Origin: Hippea sp.
Lineage (GTDB): Bacteria; Campylobacterota_A; Desulfurellia; Desulfurellales; Hippeaceae
DNA: 33,158 bases
Direction of reading: 5' to 3'
Assembly: GCA_015486955.1 (NCBI GenBank)
Contig: WFQR01000169.1
Span: 1 to 33,158 of the forward strand
Shown: in pieces, positions 7,813-15,983 of the stretch
Layout: every line of letters begins with the position of its first letter
How positions within the stretch are numbered: position 1 is the first letter of the stretch
The notes under the pieces: model-generated
The model's database searches: none
Told to the model about the DNA's origin: nothing
What the model saw: the letters and a program-made list of their open reading frames with translations, nothing else
Made by a program: the position numbers and the translations under genes

Positions 7813-9396
7813 CTACTGAACGGAGTTGTTGAGTTCGTCTGTTGGAATTTCAGTTATGTAGTAGTAGGGCGTGTTATACATGATGAATGGTATGTAAAGG
7901 TAGGATCCATCGAGTATGGATACCATCTTGGACGGCATAGGCCAGCTTATTATCTGATTGTAAGTTCCCAAGTCTCCATTGATGTTTGGATCGATGTAGA
8001 TCTTAAAAGCCTTTTCTTTGCCGTTTACAGTGTTGATAACAAGCAATTCTTCAAAGTTTGGATAATCCTTGCCAATAATCATGTATATATATTTTCCATC
8101 TGGAGATACTGTGTAGTCATCAATGTACCAGTTCTTAATCATGTAAACAGGATATATGCCTTCTACATTATTTGTTGAGGTATTTATCTTAACCATGAAA
8201 TAGAACTCATTACCCGTAGAGCTGTTGTCTGAGGATGGTATGTATAAATCAGATAATGCAAACACGTATTTGCCATCCAAACTTGTCACTGGTTGATCGA
8301 ATCTAAAATATTTATAAGGCAGATTAGTTGTAGTATTGAAGACATCTATAATGGTGTAATATCTTACTGCTTGGCCTGAAACAGCATCCTCTACTTGGAG
8401 TATAGAAGAATTATCCGTTGAAACCAACTCTGGTACATAAACTTTTCCATTAGTCTCTACTGGAGCATAGGTAAAGTAGTAGTCAGAAGACTGCATGGTA
8501 TAAGGAACGTATCCCGTGTCTATATCAGTATTATTTATGGTGACCTGATTCGGGTTTACATAGACAAAGGTTTTGGCCTTATCTGCATCTTGAGCTAAGA
8601 ATAAAGCTATTTCTGAGCTGTTATCTTTACCTAATAGGTATAAAAAGCCACCATCGTACGGAGCATAAGGATAGCCATAACCAGAAATGGCGGTTTTGTT
8701 TAGAGTATGCTCTGCTGTGTTTATATCGTAAACTGTTGTATCTGTGTCTCCTGGAATAAGAAGTATGATGTGATTTTTGATGTATGTAGAAAAATAAGGA
8801 GGCTGATTTATATTTTCCTCGCTTTCTATTTCTGACATCAAACTACCAAGCCAATCGTTTTCCTTTGTAGGTTGGCTACTGTTCAAATCTATTGTGTATG
8901 CCTTATTACCAATCGTCGCATAAGTTATGTTATTGAATGGATCAAAATAAAGGTAAGCTAATCCGCTTCCCACATTAAGTGCAACATATTTAGCCCCTTT
9001 CGTTTGTGATACTACTATAGTACCATTCCAGCTAAAGCTGTCTTCTGTGCATGTTCCGTAACCATTGTTGAGGCTTACATCATTTAGGTTTGGCTTTTGA
9101 CCATTTAACCAGACACGTACTTGAGGGCTACCACCAGAGCTGGAAGAGTTGTTTGAGCTCGAGCTTGAGTTCGAGTTTGAGCTTGAGCTTGAACCCGAGT
9201 TGTTGTTACTTGGATTAGTGCCCGTGCTTGGAGTAGTGCCAGGGCTTCCACCCCCCTGATTACCAGGAATTACAGTTGGGCCTGAAGTCGATGGGCTGGA
9301 ACTACCGCCTCCACCACCACCGCAGGAGTAAAGCGTAAGTGAAACAAACAAAGCTACCAACAGGACAACCAAGCTCTTCAAGCAGCGTTTCCTCAT
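7813..9396 (-). CDS. surface lipoprotein with Ser/Asn/Gly-rich linker and propeller-like repeats
   Basis: The signal peptide MRKRCLKSLVVLLVALFVSL ends in a lipobox LYSC with Cys25, so the protein should be lipid-anchored. Residues 26-92 are almost only Gly, Ser, Pro, Thr and Asn; the DNA there (9140-9210) is a run of imperfect GAGCTT/GAGTTC hexamers and probably length-variable. The remaining 435 residues are rich in Tyr, Asn and Asp and contain repeated SxDGKY(I/V)(Y/F) strands (for instance TSLDGKYVFALS and VSPDGKYIYMI), typical of beta-propellers. Surface exclusion, mating-pair contact or a structural role are all possible. Strong AAGGAGG site; 12 bases after the 154-aa gene. Confidence 0.8.
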   Translation of the reverse strand: MRKRCLKSLVVLLVALFVSLTLYSCGGGGGGSSSPSTSGPTVIPGNQGGGSPGTTPSTGTNPSNNNSGSSSSSNSNSSSSSNNSSSSGGSPQVRVWLNGQKPNLNDVSLNNGYGTCTEDSFSWNGTIVVSQTKGAKYVALNVGSGLAYLYFDPFNNITYATIGNKAYTIDLNSSQPTKENDWLGSLMSEIESEENINQPPYFSTYIKNHIILLIPGDTDTTVYDINTAEHTLNKTAISGYGYPYAPYDGGFLYLLGKDNSSEIALFLAQDADKAKTFVYVNPNQVTINNTDIDTGYVPYTMQSSDYYFTYAPVETNGKVYVPELVSTDNSSILQVEDAVSGQAVRYYTIIDVFNTTTNLPYKYFRFDQPVTSLDGKYVFALSDLYIPSSDNSSTGNEFYFMVKINTSTNNVEGIYPVYMIKNWYIDDYTVSPDGKYIYMIIGKDYPNFEELLVINTVNGKEKAFKIYIDPNINGDLGTYNQIISWPMPSKMVSILDGSYLYIPFIMYNTPYYYITEIPTDELNNSVQ

Positions 9397-9408
9397 TACA
9401 ACACCTCC

Positions 9409-9873
9409 TTAAAAAAATGTTTCTGTATTGTGTGTTTTTCCTTCTATATACGCAATGAGCACCGTGAAGCCGTACTTGTTAGGCAGGGTAAACCATCTCT
9501 CATCGGAGTTTTGAAGCTTCCTCTTGCTAACCTCAACAAGCACATCAAAGAGGGTTATGTTGTTTCTCTTGAGGATTTTCTCTATCTTCCTGCTGTTTTC
9601 TTCTATTGCTTCCAAAACCATATCTACATTACCGTTATCAATCCCTTGCGGATCGTCAATGTCGTCAACTATAGATTCTACTATTGCTTTAGCTTTAATT
9701 TTATGTAAAATTCTTTGGCAAGCAAGTATATCTTTTCTTGTAGTTCTTTTATCTATGAGCAGGCCTTCAATGGCCTGCTCCAGTATATCAATGTCGTCTG
9801 GGTCACTTGACATGATCACCATAAGATCAGAGAGTGAGTGTATGTCGAACTTTTCACCGTATAGAATGTCCAT
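9409..9873 (-). CDS. hypothetical protein (154 aa)
   Basis: No family recognised. The sequence is acidic and mostly helical, with a central stretch (about 50-120) rich in Ile, Asp and Lys and a possible strand near the end (YGFTVLIAYIEG). It starts 8 bases after the stop of the preceding 77-aa gene with only a weak ribosome site (AGGGTCG), which suggests translational coupling. It is cytoplasmic by composition (no signal or membrane segment). The operon position, between the 77-aa pair and the lipoprotein, is the only clue to its role. Confidence 0.7.
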   Translation of the reverse strand: MDILYGEKFDIHSLSDLMVIMSSDPDDIDILEQAIEGLLIDKRTTRKDILACQRILHKIKAKAIVESIVDDIDDPQGIDNGNVDMVLEAIEENSRKIEKILKRNNITLFDVLVEVSKRKLQNSDERWFTLPNKYGFTVLIAYIEGKTHNTETFF

Positions 9874-9881
9874 TTTCGACC

Positions 9882-10115
9882 CTACAAAACCACATACCCT
9901 CTCTCTATCAACTTTGTTGTCAGTTCCGCTACCATTTGGTTAATCTCATTTTTAACCCTGCTCGGCGTAAACCCATAAATCTCAAACCCATCCTCAACCA
10001 GTTTCTCAATGGTCTTCGGCTCTACTGCGTTTTCGTTATCCAACGCTATGTCCACCAGATCACCAAAAACCTTTGAGAAAATTTGACCGTAGATTTCCCT
10101 GCTTACTTTTGGCAT
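9882..10115 (-). CDS. 77-aa protein, paralogue of the next gene upstream
   Basis: Exactly as long as its neighbour and clearly related: both run M(P/A)KVS..(I/L)Y..IFS.V..DL, then a (V)...TI...VE..F core, then MV.E....L.E.GY.VL at the end. Predicted all-helical, acidic, no Cys, no membrane segment. I do not recognise the family. The 10-base gap and strong GGAGGTGAT site fit a tandem duplication inside one operon; the two copies may form a heterodimer. Confidence 0.7.
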   Translation of the reverse strand: MPKVSREIYGQIFSKVFGDLVDIALDNENAVEPKTIEKLVEDGFEIYGFTPSRVKNEINQMVAELTTKLIERGYVVL

Positions 10116-10125
10116 GTATCACCTC

Positions 10126-10359
10126 CTATAAAACTGTGTATCCTTCTTCCATTAAAACGCTCACAATTTCAGAAACCATTCTCTCTATATCCTCTGAAGC
10201 CTCCTCAATATCCAGTCCTTCGTGCACAAAAGCACTCTCAACTTCCTCAAAAATCGTGTCCAGCTTTACTACCCCACCAGTTAGGTCAATCACTATTGCG
10301 AGGTCGTTCAGGACGTTTGAGAAAATTGCATTGTACAGCTTTTCACTCACTTTAGCCAT
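10126..10359 (-). CDS. 77-aa protein, first gene of the lipoprotein-helicase operon
   Basis: Paralogue of the downstream 77-aa gene (see its shared pattern); about one third of positions are identical by eye, with both ends best conserved. It follows GGGAGGTACGA and lies behind an upstream sequence that is repeated before ssb (10375-10447 and 21999-22071), so the operon 10359-3884 is probably controlled together with ssb. Function unknown. Confidence 0.7.
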   Translation of the reverse strand: MAKVSEKLYNAIFSNVLNDLAIVIDLTGGVVKLDTIFEEVESAFVHEGLDIEEASEDIERMVSEIVSVLMEEGYTVL

Positions 10360-10374
10360 TCGTACCTCCCTCTT

Positions 10375-10447
10375 TATATATAGGGCTGTTTTTTTAACAA
10401 AATTACCGATTTTTCTTATTTGTATGCGGGGTTAGGGAAGTATGTAT
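10375..10447 (-). promoter_or_regulatory. shared upstream element, copy A
   Basis: On the minus strand this reads ...GCATACAAATAAG... then TTTTGTTAAAAA and CTATATATA before the ribosome site of the 77-aa gene. About 70 bases match the sequence upstream of ssb with roughly ten differences, including an identical ATTTGTATGCGGGGTTAG block on the plus strand. The TTGTTA and TATATA parts are 11-13 bases apart, too close for a normal sigma-70 promoter, so an operator or an alternative promoter is likely. Confidence 0.6.
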
Positions 10448-10456
10448 TAAAGCCAG

Positions 10457-11386
10457 TTATCCTTCTCTGAGCGGGGTGTTATATGTTATTTCTCTTTTTT
10501 TGGGATTATAGTCTATTCCTATAGAACGTAGCAAAAATATATTTCTCTTTAAACCTTCCGATATTTTGTTAACAAATTTATCATAATCCTCAAATTCGAA
10601 AGCATCTTGTTGGGTTGCAAGTTTTTGTGTGTTTCTGTAGGCTTCCTCAAGCAGGCTATCCACTTTAATTTTGACTGGAAATTTAACGCTAAGTAATAGC
10701 CATCTAACGAGCCACCTTACCTCAAAGTCTCTAATACGAAAGATTTTTTCTATAAAAGGCTTATATAATTCGTAAATTCCTATAGGTAAGACATACTTAA
10801 AGTAATCTCTGTTAAAGAAAAAAACATATTCTTTTTCCTCTTTATCGTAGAAAGAAGAATCAAACATTCCAAACATTATTGTTTTTTTATCTTTTGTATA
10901 GATAAAATTAATCGACATCATTAAGTCAAAGCATTCTTTGATTTCTGATTGAGGATAATTACAGAAACTTGCAAATTTTTCTAAATCTTCCTCAGATAGA
11001 ATTGCACCAGCTTCTTTTGTTTTTTTATCAATAGCTGTATTTTGTAAAATTAAGTCAGTAAGATCGTTGACACAATCTAATGTTATTATAGAATTAACCT
11101 CAAGTTTCTCCTTTGTTCTTTTGTCTTCTCGTAAGCAAATATAACTTACATTAGCAGACACAGACTCATTATCCTGTTTTTCTTCGCCAAAGTCGGGATT
11201 GTTAGTAAAGTCATCCATTATACCACCCTCTATGTCACTTTCCTCATCATTCTCGTCAATTCGGAACATCCCAAAAAGCATAGACATTCTCTCTTGTAGT
11301 GACATTTTGGAGAAAATCTGTTCAATTAATTCTTTTTCTTTTTGCCTTTTTCTTCTTACATCATCAATTGTGATTTCTTTGGACAT
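10457..11386 (-). CDS. hypothetical protein behind CRISPR array 1 (309 aa)
   Basis: The ATG at 11386 is chosen because AAGGAGGTGAC precedes it; a longer GTG start would lie inside that ribosome site. No known family is visible. The protein is soluble, starts with a charged helix, has an acidic low-complexity part (about 45-85), and a Trp/Arg-rich segment (FEVRWLVRWLLLSV, about 220-235) that could bind nucleic acid or a partner. Its start is only 31 bases from the distal repeat of array 1, on the strand the array is transcribed from. The same arrangement occurs for cas6 behind array 2 and dinG behind array 3, so it may belong to the CRISPR locus; a plasmid replication or partition role is the alternative. 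Confidence 0.65.
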   Translation of the reverse strand: MSKEITIDDVRRKRQKEKELIEQIFSKMSLQERMSMLFGMFRIDENDEESDIEGGIMDDFTNNPDFGEEKQDNESVSANVSYICLREDKRTKEKLEVNSIITLDCVNDLTDLILQNTAIDKKTKEAGAILSEEDLEKFASFCNYPQSEIKECFDLMMSINFIYTKDKKTIMFGMFDSSFYDKEEKEYVFFFNRDYFKYVLPIGIYELYKPFIEKIFRIRDFEVRWLVRWLLLSVKFPVKIKVDSLLEEAYRNTQKLATQQDAFEFEDYDKFVNKISEGLKRNIFLLRSIGIDYNPKKREITYNTPLREG

Positions 11387-11417
11387 ACAAGTCACCTCCT
11401 TTGACTTTATTTTTGGT

Positions 11418-12298
11418 TTTTTAACCTCTTATAGTAGGTTTGAAATGACACGTTAAACGGATCTGATCCAACAAACCGCTGGGCCTTTTAATCTCTTATA
11501 GAAACTTTGAAACTCGCCACAGAACCTACAGTGGGCGGTGGAGATAGTGCTTTTAACCTCTCATAGTAGGTTTGAAACCAATCTTAGCAACCTCAACCGC
11601 CCTCTCCTCAAGAAACTTTTAATCTCTCATAGTAGGTTTGAAACGTCATATATCCAATATGTATTCGGAGTTATATATCCCCTTTTAACCTCTCATAGTA
11701 GTTTTAAAACTTTTCGCACCCGTGAGGTCTCGGAGTTGATTTAGGACTTTTAACCTCTCATAGTAGTTTTAAAACACCGCGATACGACTCAGTGGGGGAA
11801 ATGTTCCTTTACTTTTAATCTCACATAGTAGCTCTAAAATGGGTGTTCCTTTTTTCACCCAAATGTTTCGAAACTTCAAACTTTTAATCTCACATAGTAG
11901 CTTTAAAACCACTACGGCGATCACATGAAGGTTGAAGTCAGGGGCACTTTTAATCTCACATAGTAGCTTTAAAACTCCGCATGGGCTTCCGCCTTGATTT
12001 TATCCAGCTTTCTTTTAACCTCATATAGTAGTTTAAAACGCGTAAGCGTCTTTAAGCACGTCGTAAACAAACTTACTTTTAACCTCACATAGTAGTTTTA
12101 AAACCACAGAAAAAGCGAGAGAGGAGCTAAGAGAGATCACTTTTAACCTCACATAGTAGTTTTAAAACAACCTCAGGTAGATGACGAGCCTTAGGCAAAA
12201 CAACCTTTTAACCTCACATAGTAGTTTTAAAACTTTTCTTTATCACGCCCCGCACAGCCTAACCACCCACTTTTAACCTCACATAGTAGTTTTAAAAC
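11418..12298 (-). CRISPR. CRISPR array 1: 14 repeats, 13 spacers
   Basis: Repeats are 29 bases (28 once), on the plus strand starting CTTTTAAYCTC and ending AGTAGTTTTAAAAC, at 11418, 11485, 11550, 11616, 11682, 11747, 11812, 11881, 11947, 12012, 12076, 12140, 12205 and 12270. Spacers are 35-40 bases. Repeats degenerate toward the left (11418, 11485) while the five on the right are near identical, and a conserved leader follows on the right; so growth was at the right and transcription is on the minus strand, giving repeats that begin GTTTTAAAACTACTATG. Spacer 11579-11615 recurs in array 3 with one mismatch. Confidence 0.97.
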
Positions 12299-12396
12299 CC
12301 ATTTTACCCATTTCCATAATTGCTTTCATTATAACAACTATAGAAATTCTCCTTTCAGAAAATCCCTTAAAAATTCTCGAACTTCCAGTAGTGCAT
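12299..12396 (-). promoter_or_regulatory. leader of array 1
   Basis: About 98 bases matching the leaders of arrays 2 and 3, including the shared block CATAATTGCTTTCATTA and CAGAAAATC..TTAAAAATTCTC. The similarity stops right at the cas6 stop codon (12397-12399), as if a leader-array unit had been joined to the end of cas6. Expected to hold the promoter for pre-crRNA. Confidence 0.8.
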
Positions 12397-13086
12397 TTAG
12401 CAAACTTCCACTATCAACTCCCCAAAACCGTAGCCGATCCTGTAGCCCACAAATCTTGGAATTAAGTAATTTGAAATTACCCTGCACCTAACGGCTGGGA
12501 AGTGAATGTTTACATCCTCTTTTGGGTAAGGCACATAAAAATACTTAATGTCGCTGACATCCACTTTTAACTGCTTCCACTGAGATTTTGGAACTTCAAT
12601 GCCTAAATAGTGTTTTATTTGGTGAAAGACCGAATCCACAATAAAGTCCTTGAGAAATGCCCTCAGCTTTTCCTCGTTGCCCTCCACATCCTTTTTAATC
12701 TCTTTAGTTTCCTCACTGTTGCTTGCTAAGATGATCGGCGTTCTTGTTTTGTAAACTGCAAATGCTGAGGCTATTTTTGGCATGGCGAAGTTTTCATTTC
12801 TTAAACTGGCATTTATTACCTTCAGCGTCTTTGTCTTTGTTTTTATCTCTTTCTTGTAGGCAGCATTTTTAAGATAGTTCATCATTTCAATGTCATTTGT
12901 GTAGTTAACCACCTCAGCATACCCACTGGTTGTAGGCCATGTGTAAATGAGAACTGGCGGAATGTGTCTGTGCCACAATATTTTTTCTGTGTATTCTTCT
13001 CTCTTGTTAACAGAGGCAAGGAAGTTTCTAATAGTTCTCGGAGTTAAGTCCTCAGCAAAACCGTCTAACTTTAATACCAACTTCAT
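12397..13086 (-). CDS. cas6: Cas6-family crRNA endoribonuclease
   Basis: Cas6 cuts pre-crRNA within the repeats. The 229-aa protein fits in length and in its C-terminal Gly-rich loop (VGYRIGYGFGEL, 213-224), the hallmark of Cas6 RAMP folds; the N-terminal part has a TPRTIRNFLAS helix and a WHRHIPPVLIY strand whose His39 or His41 may be catalytic. Sequence is otherwise divergent, so I cannot say whether it is closer to Csf5 or to ordinary Cas6. Its ribosome site (AAAGGAGGTG) abuts the distal repeat of array 2, so it is probably made from the array 2 transcript; its stop abuts the leader of array 1. Confidence 0.75.
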   Translation of the reverse strand: MKLVLKLDGFAEDLTPRTIRNFLASVNKREEYTEKILWHRHIPPVLIYTWPTTSGYAEVVNYTNDIEMMNYLKNAAYKKEIKTKTKTLKVINASLRNENFAMPKIASAFAVYKTRTPIILASNSEETKEIKKDVEGNEEKLRAFLKDFIVDSVFHQIKHYLGIEVPKSQWKQLKVDVSDIKYFYVPYPKEDVNIHFPAVRCRVISNYLIPRFVGYRIGYGFGELIVEVC

Positions 13087-13098
13087 AAAACACCTCCT

Positions 13099-14254
13099 TT
13101 TTTAATCTCTTATAGTGGTTTTAAAACTATACTCCGTGCAGGGGGAACATATATCCCATGCGGTTTTTAACCTCTCATAGTGGTTTTAAAAACTTGCAGG
13201 ATCGATTACGCCCAGATAGCGGAAAAGGCTTTTTAACCTCTTATAGTGGTTTTAAAACCTTCGAGTGGCAAAACTCATCGGGACTGCTCTTCCGCCAGCC
13301 ACCTCACTACTTTTAGCCTCTTATAGCAATCTTAGGGAAAGATGACTTACCCTATACCGCCGAAACCGACGGTTTTTTTAATCTTTTATAGAAGGTTTAA
13401 AGTCCTCAATACTCTTGCGTATTGTGTGGGTCTTATAAACTTTTAATCTCTTATAGCAGATTTAAAACGATGAGGCTGATAACGAAAGAGATAACTGGAA
13501 TTTCTTTTAATCTCTCATAGTAGCTTTCAAACGCGTTATTGAGCTTCTAACATCGCTGGCACTCGCCGTTACTTTTAATCTCTCATAGTAGCTTTAAAAC
13601 TCGCGTCTGTCATGGACATGCTAACGTCGGTTGTCCCCTTTTAATCTCACATAGTAGGTTTGAAACTTCCAATCGTCTCTACAAGGCAACACATTACCTT
13701 GCTTTTAATCTCTTATAGTAGTTTTGAAACATGTTTATACCCCTGAGAGCGATTCTGGGCGTTTTTCTTTTAATCTCTCATAGTAGCTTTGAAACGAAAG
13801 AACAAGAAGAAAAACTGAAAGAATACCCTGTCGCTTTTAATCTCTTATAGTAGCTTTAAAACATTGCCCCTGCGAGTGTCGTGTCGGTTTGGGATAGAGC
13901 TTTTAATCTCTCATAGTAGTTTTAAAACGTGGTTGCTTATTCTCGGGCTTGCTCTCGGGGGAACTTCTTTTAATCTCTCATAGTAGTTTTAAAACATATA
14001 CATGAAAGGAGGCTTACACTATGAAGAAGTTCTTTTAATCTCTCATAGTAGTTTTAAAACATGTCTAACCTGTTTTGCCTAACGGCTGGCACAGGCTTTT
14101 AATCTCTCATAGTAGTTTTAAAACTACTCAACTGTTATCCAGATTCTCTGAGAAAAATATCTTTTAATCTCTCATAGTAGTTTTAAAACACAAAAGCAAA
14201 AGCGCGGTTTCTGGTCTCGGCTGTTCTTTTAATCTCTCATAGTAGTTTTAAAAC
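13099..14254 (-). CRISPR. CRISPR array 2: 18 repeats, 17 spacers
   Basis: Repeats start at 13099, 13164, 13230, 13310, 13375, 13440, 13504, 13572, 13638, 13702, 13767, 13834, 13900, 13967, 14032, 14096, 14161 and 14226. The five or six nearest the leader are identical and carry AATCTCTCATAG, unlike the AACCTCACATAG of arrays 1 and 3. The distal copies decay strongly (13310 and 13375 have lost the AAAAC end, and the spacer before 13310 is 51 bases). Spacer 13996-14031 contains AAAGGAGGCTTACACTATG, a full ribosome site and start codon. Confidence 0.97.
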
Positions 14255-14463
14255 CCATTTTTCTTGTCTCCATAATTGCTTTCATTACAACAACTACAAA
14301 GACCCCCCTTCTTAAAAATCCGCTCAAAAATTCTCCAACCCCCAGTCGTGCATTAGCCACTATACTATCGTCCATCGATCCAACGACTATCAACTATCAT
14401 CTATCTTCCCCACCAACCACCCCACTATTAACACCCAGAATGGGCTATGTAAAAGATCGTGCC
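14255..14463 (-). promoter_or_regulatory. leader of array 2
   Basis: About 209 bases that match the array 3 leader almost end to end, finishing with an identical 25-base block that contains GGGCTATGTAAAAGATCG at 14437-14461 and 20051-20075. It includes short ACGACTATCAACTATC heptad-like repeats. It ends 15 bases before the stop of the csf3-csf1 gene. Confidence 0.8.
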
Positions 14464-14478
14464 TAACCTAAACTGGCA

Positions 14479-15960
14479 CTAATTTAAGTAGAAGTGCAAC
14501 ATTGACCTAACGCCCAAGTCGTATTTCCTGAAGAAGGCATGTAGCCTTTCCATCATTTCTAAGCTTTCTTTCGCTTTGTTTCTTATTGGAAGCAAGCCAG
14601 TGGTTTTGCTTATGGTTCTTGAAGTTAAAAGCGTCTTTGTCGCCTCACGCCCAGTTAGTTTAGCATAGTCCTCAAGCAAAGCTTTCGCCTCAACCAACGC
14701 CTCATCCAACAACTGCTTATCAATGTAAAGCGTATTTGAATCGTCCCTGCAAACAACGGGCATAAGGCTTGATATGGTCGCTTTGCATCCGCCTTTGTAG
14801 AAAATGTGCTGCCTGTTGCTGCTCAATCTCCACCCTACATGGTAAGGCAGCCTGTCCCCTTTTAGAAAATCAGTTATCAGCTCTTTATACTGTCCCCATT
14901 CATCACCGTTATACTTTCTCCACTCATCAGGGTGGCTCGACCTGCTGACTTTCCTTGCCATAGCCCAGCCGTCCTCATAGAACACCGCCATACCAGCTTT
15001 CCTGTAAACTTCGTCTAAAGCCTTTAGCGATTTCACACAGTCAAAGCATATCACGTTGCCTTCCTGTAGTTCTTGAAAGTCTGTAAACTTACTGCTTGCC
15101 ACGTCTTTTATTCGGCTTGCACGGACACCTTTGTTCACGTCTTTGCCACAGAAAACACACCTACCTTGAGTTATGTGTTTCTCTGTTTTTTCCGCAGTTT
15201 TCTTTGGCAGTTCAAAGTGTTTACCCATAAGCATTGAAGGAGTAATTGTCTCTTCAGGAATAACCACGTTTCCCTTTGCTGGTGATTTGTCCTCAAGCTC
15301 AACAAGTGCCGTGTGCGGCATGAAGCAGGGAACAACCCCATGTTTGAGCCAGTAGGGTGGAGTGGGCCTGTAGTAGGCAACCCTGTCCGTTTCTACCTCT
15401 TCTTTCCACTCAAGCACAGATAAAGGTTTAGAGGGAGTGTAGGGGTTGAGGAAGAAGCCCCTATCGTCGGCATCCTCAACCTCAACACCCTTAACAATTC
15501 CCCAACCGTATTTGCCTTTCTTTCCCAAATACTTCACATTGGACACAAGGCTCTTGAGCTTGTCTGGATCGGCGGATATGTAGAAATGCACCTTTGAAAT
15601 GGTGAGGCGTTCATAGTAGTTCAGCAGGTTTTTGTAAGTTCCCGATCCACCTTTTATCTGGTGGTTGTATTCAAACACGCTGTTGCCCATAATTCTTCTA
15701 AACCAGTCATCACTTAAACTCCTCTTTAGTGCATCACCGTAAGGCAAAACCGCCTCGTCGTCATCGACATACCATATTGACCCAGATAAGGTGTTGTTTC
15801 TCTTTTCTATGAAGTCCGTTTCCTTGTCTTTTAATGGATCATGGCTACTGTCGTAAAAACTCCCGTAAATCAGCGAGAGCAGTACTGCATCAATTGTTGT
15901 AAATCTATGCAAAAGCGGTGGCGTGGCAAAGTGAAAGGTTACTTTCAAGGGCCTAATCAT
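14479..15960 (-). CDS. Csf3-Csf1 fusion (type IV Cas5-like plus large-subunit-like)
   Basis: Residues 1-225 look like Csf3, the Cas5-type RAMP that caps the type IV complex: PLKVTFHFATPP start, TIDAVLLSLIYG helix, Gly-rich KYLGKKGKYGWGIVKGVEVE (143-162) and the RPTPPYW...CFMPH end (198-216). Residues 260-493 look like Csf1, the small Cas8-like subunit: a four-Cys zinc finger (Cys268, Cys271, Cys305, Cys308) with FTDF between the pairs, then a mostly helical domain. These are normally separate genes of about 200-250 codons; here they are one 493-codon frame with a linker at about 226-260 and no internal start with a ribosome site that I can see. It lies 23 bases after csf2 in an operon with dinG. 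Subunit assignment is by motif pattern, not alignment. Confidence 0.75.
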   Translation of the reverse strand: MIRPLKVTFHFATPPLLHRFTTIDAVLLSLIYGSFYDSSHDPLKDKETDFIEKRNNTLSGSIWYVDDDEAVLPYGDALKRSLSDDWFRRIMGNSVFEYNHQIKGGSGTYKNLLNYYERLTISKVHFYISADPDKLKSLVSNVKYLGKKGKYGWGIVKGVEVEDADDRGFFLNPYTPSKPLSVLEWKEEVETDRVAYYRPTPPYWLKHGVVPCFMPHTALVELEDKSPAKGNVVIPEETITPSMLMGKHFELPKKTAEKTEKHITQGRCVFCGKDVNKGVRASRIKDVASSKFTDFQELQEGNVICFDCVKSLKALDEVYRKAGMAVFYEDGWAMARKVSRSSHPDEWRKYNGDEWGQYKELITDFLKGDRLPYHVGWRLSSNRQHIFYKGGCKATISSLMPVVCRDDSNTLYIDKQLLDEALVEAKALLEDYAKLTGREATKTLLTSRTISKTTGLLPIRNKAKESLEMMERLHAFFRKYDLGVRSMLHFYLN

Positions 15961-15983
15961 TTTCTACCCCCATGCACTATTTT

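Noticed and set aside
11418-14254. Spacers aimed at this same element
   Set aside because: By eye I found no match of any spacer to the rest of the window; a full search could not be run.
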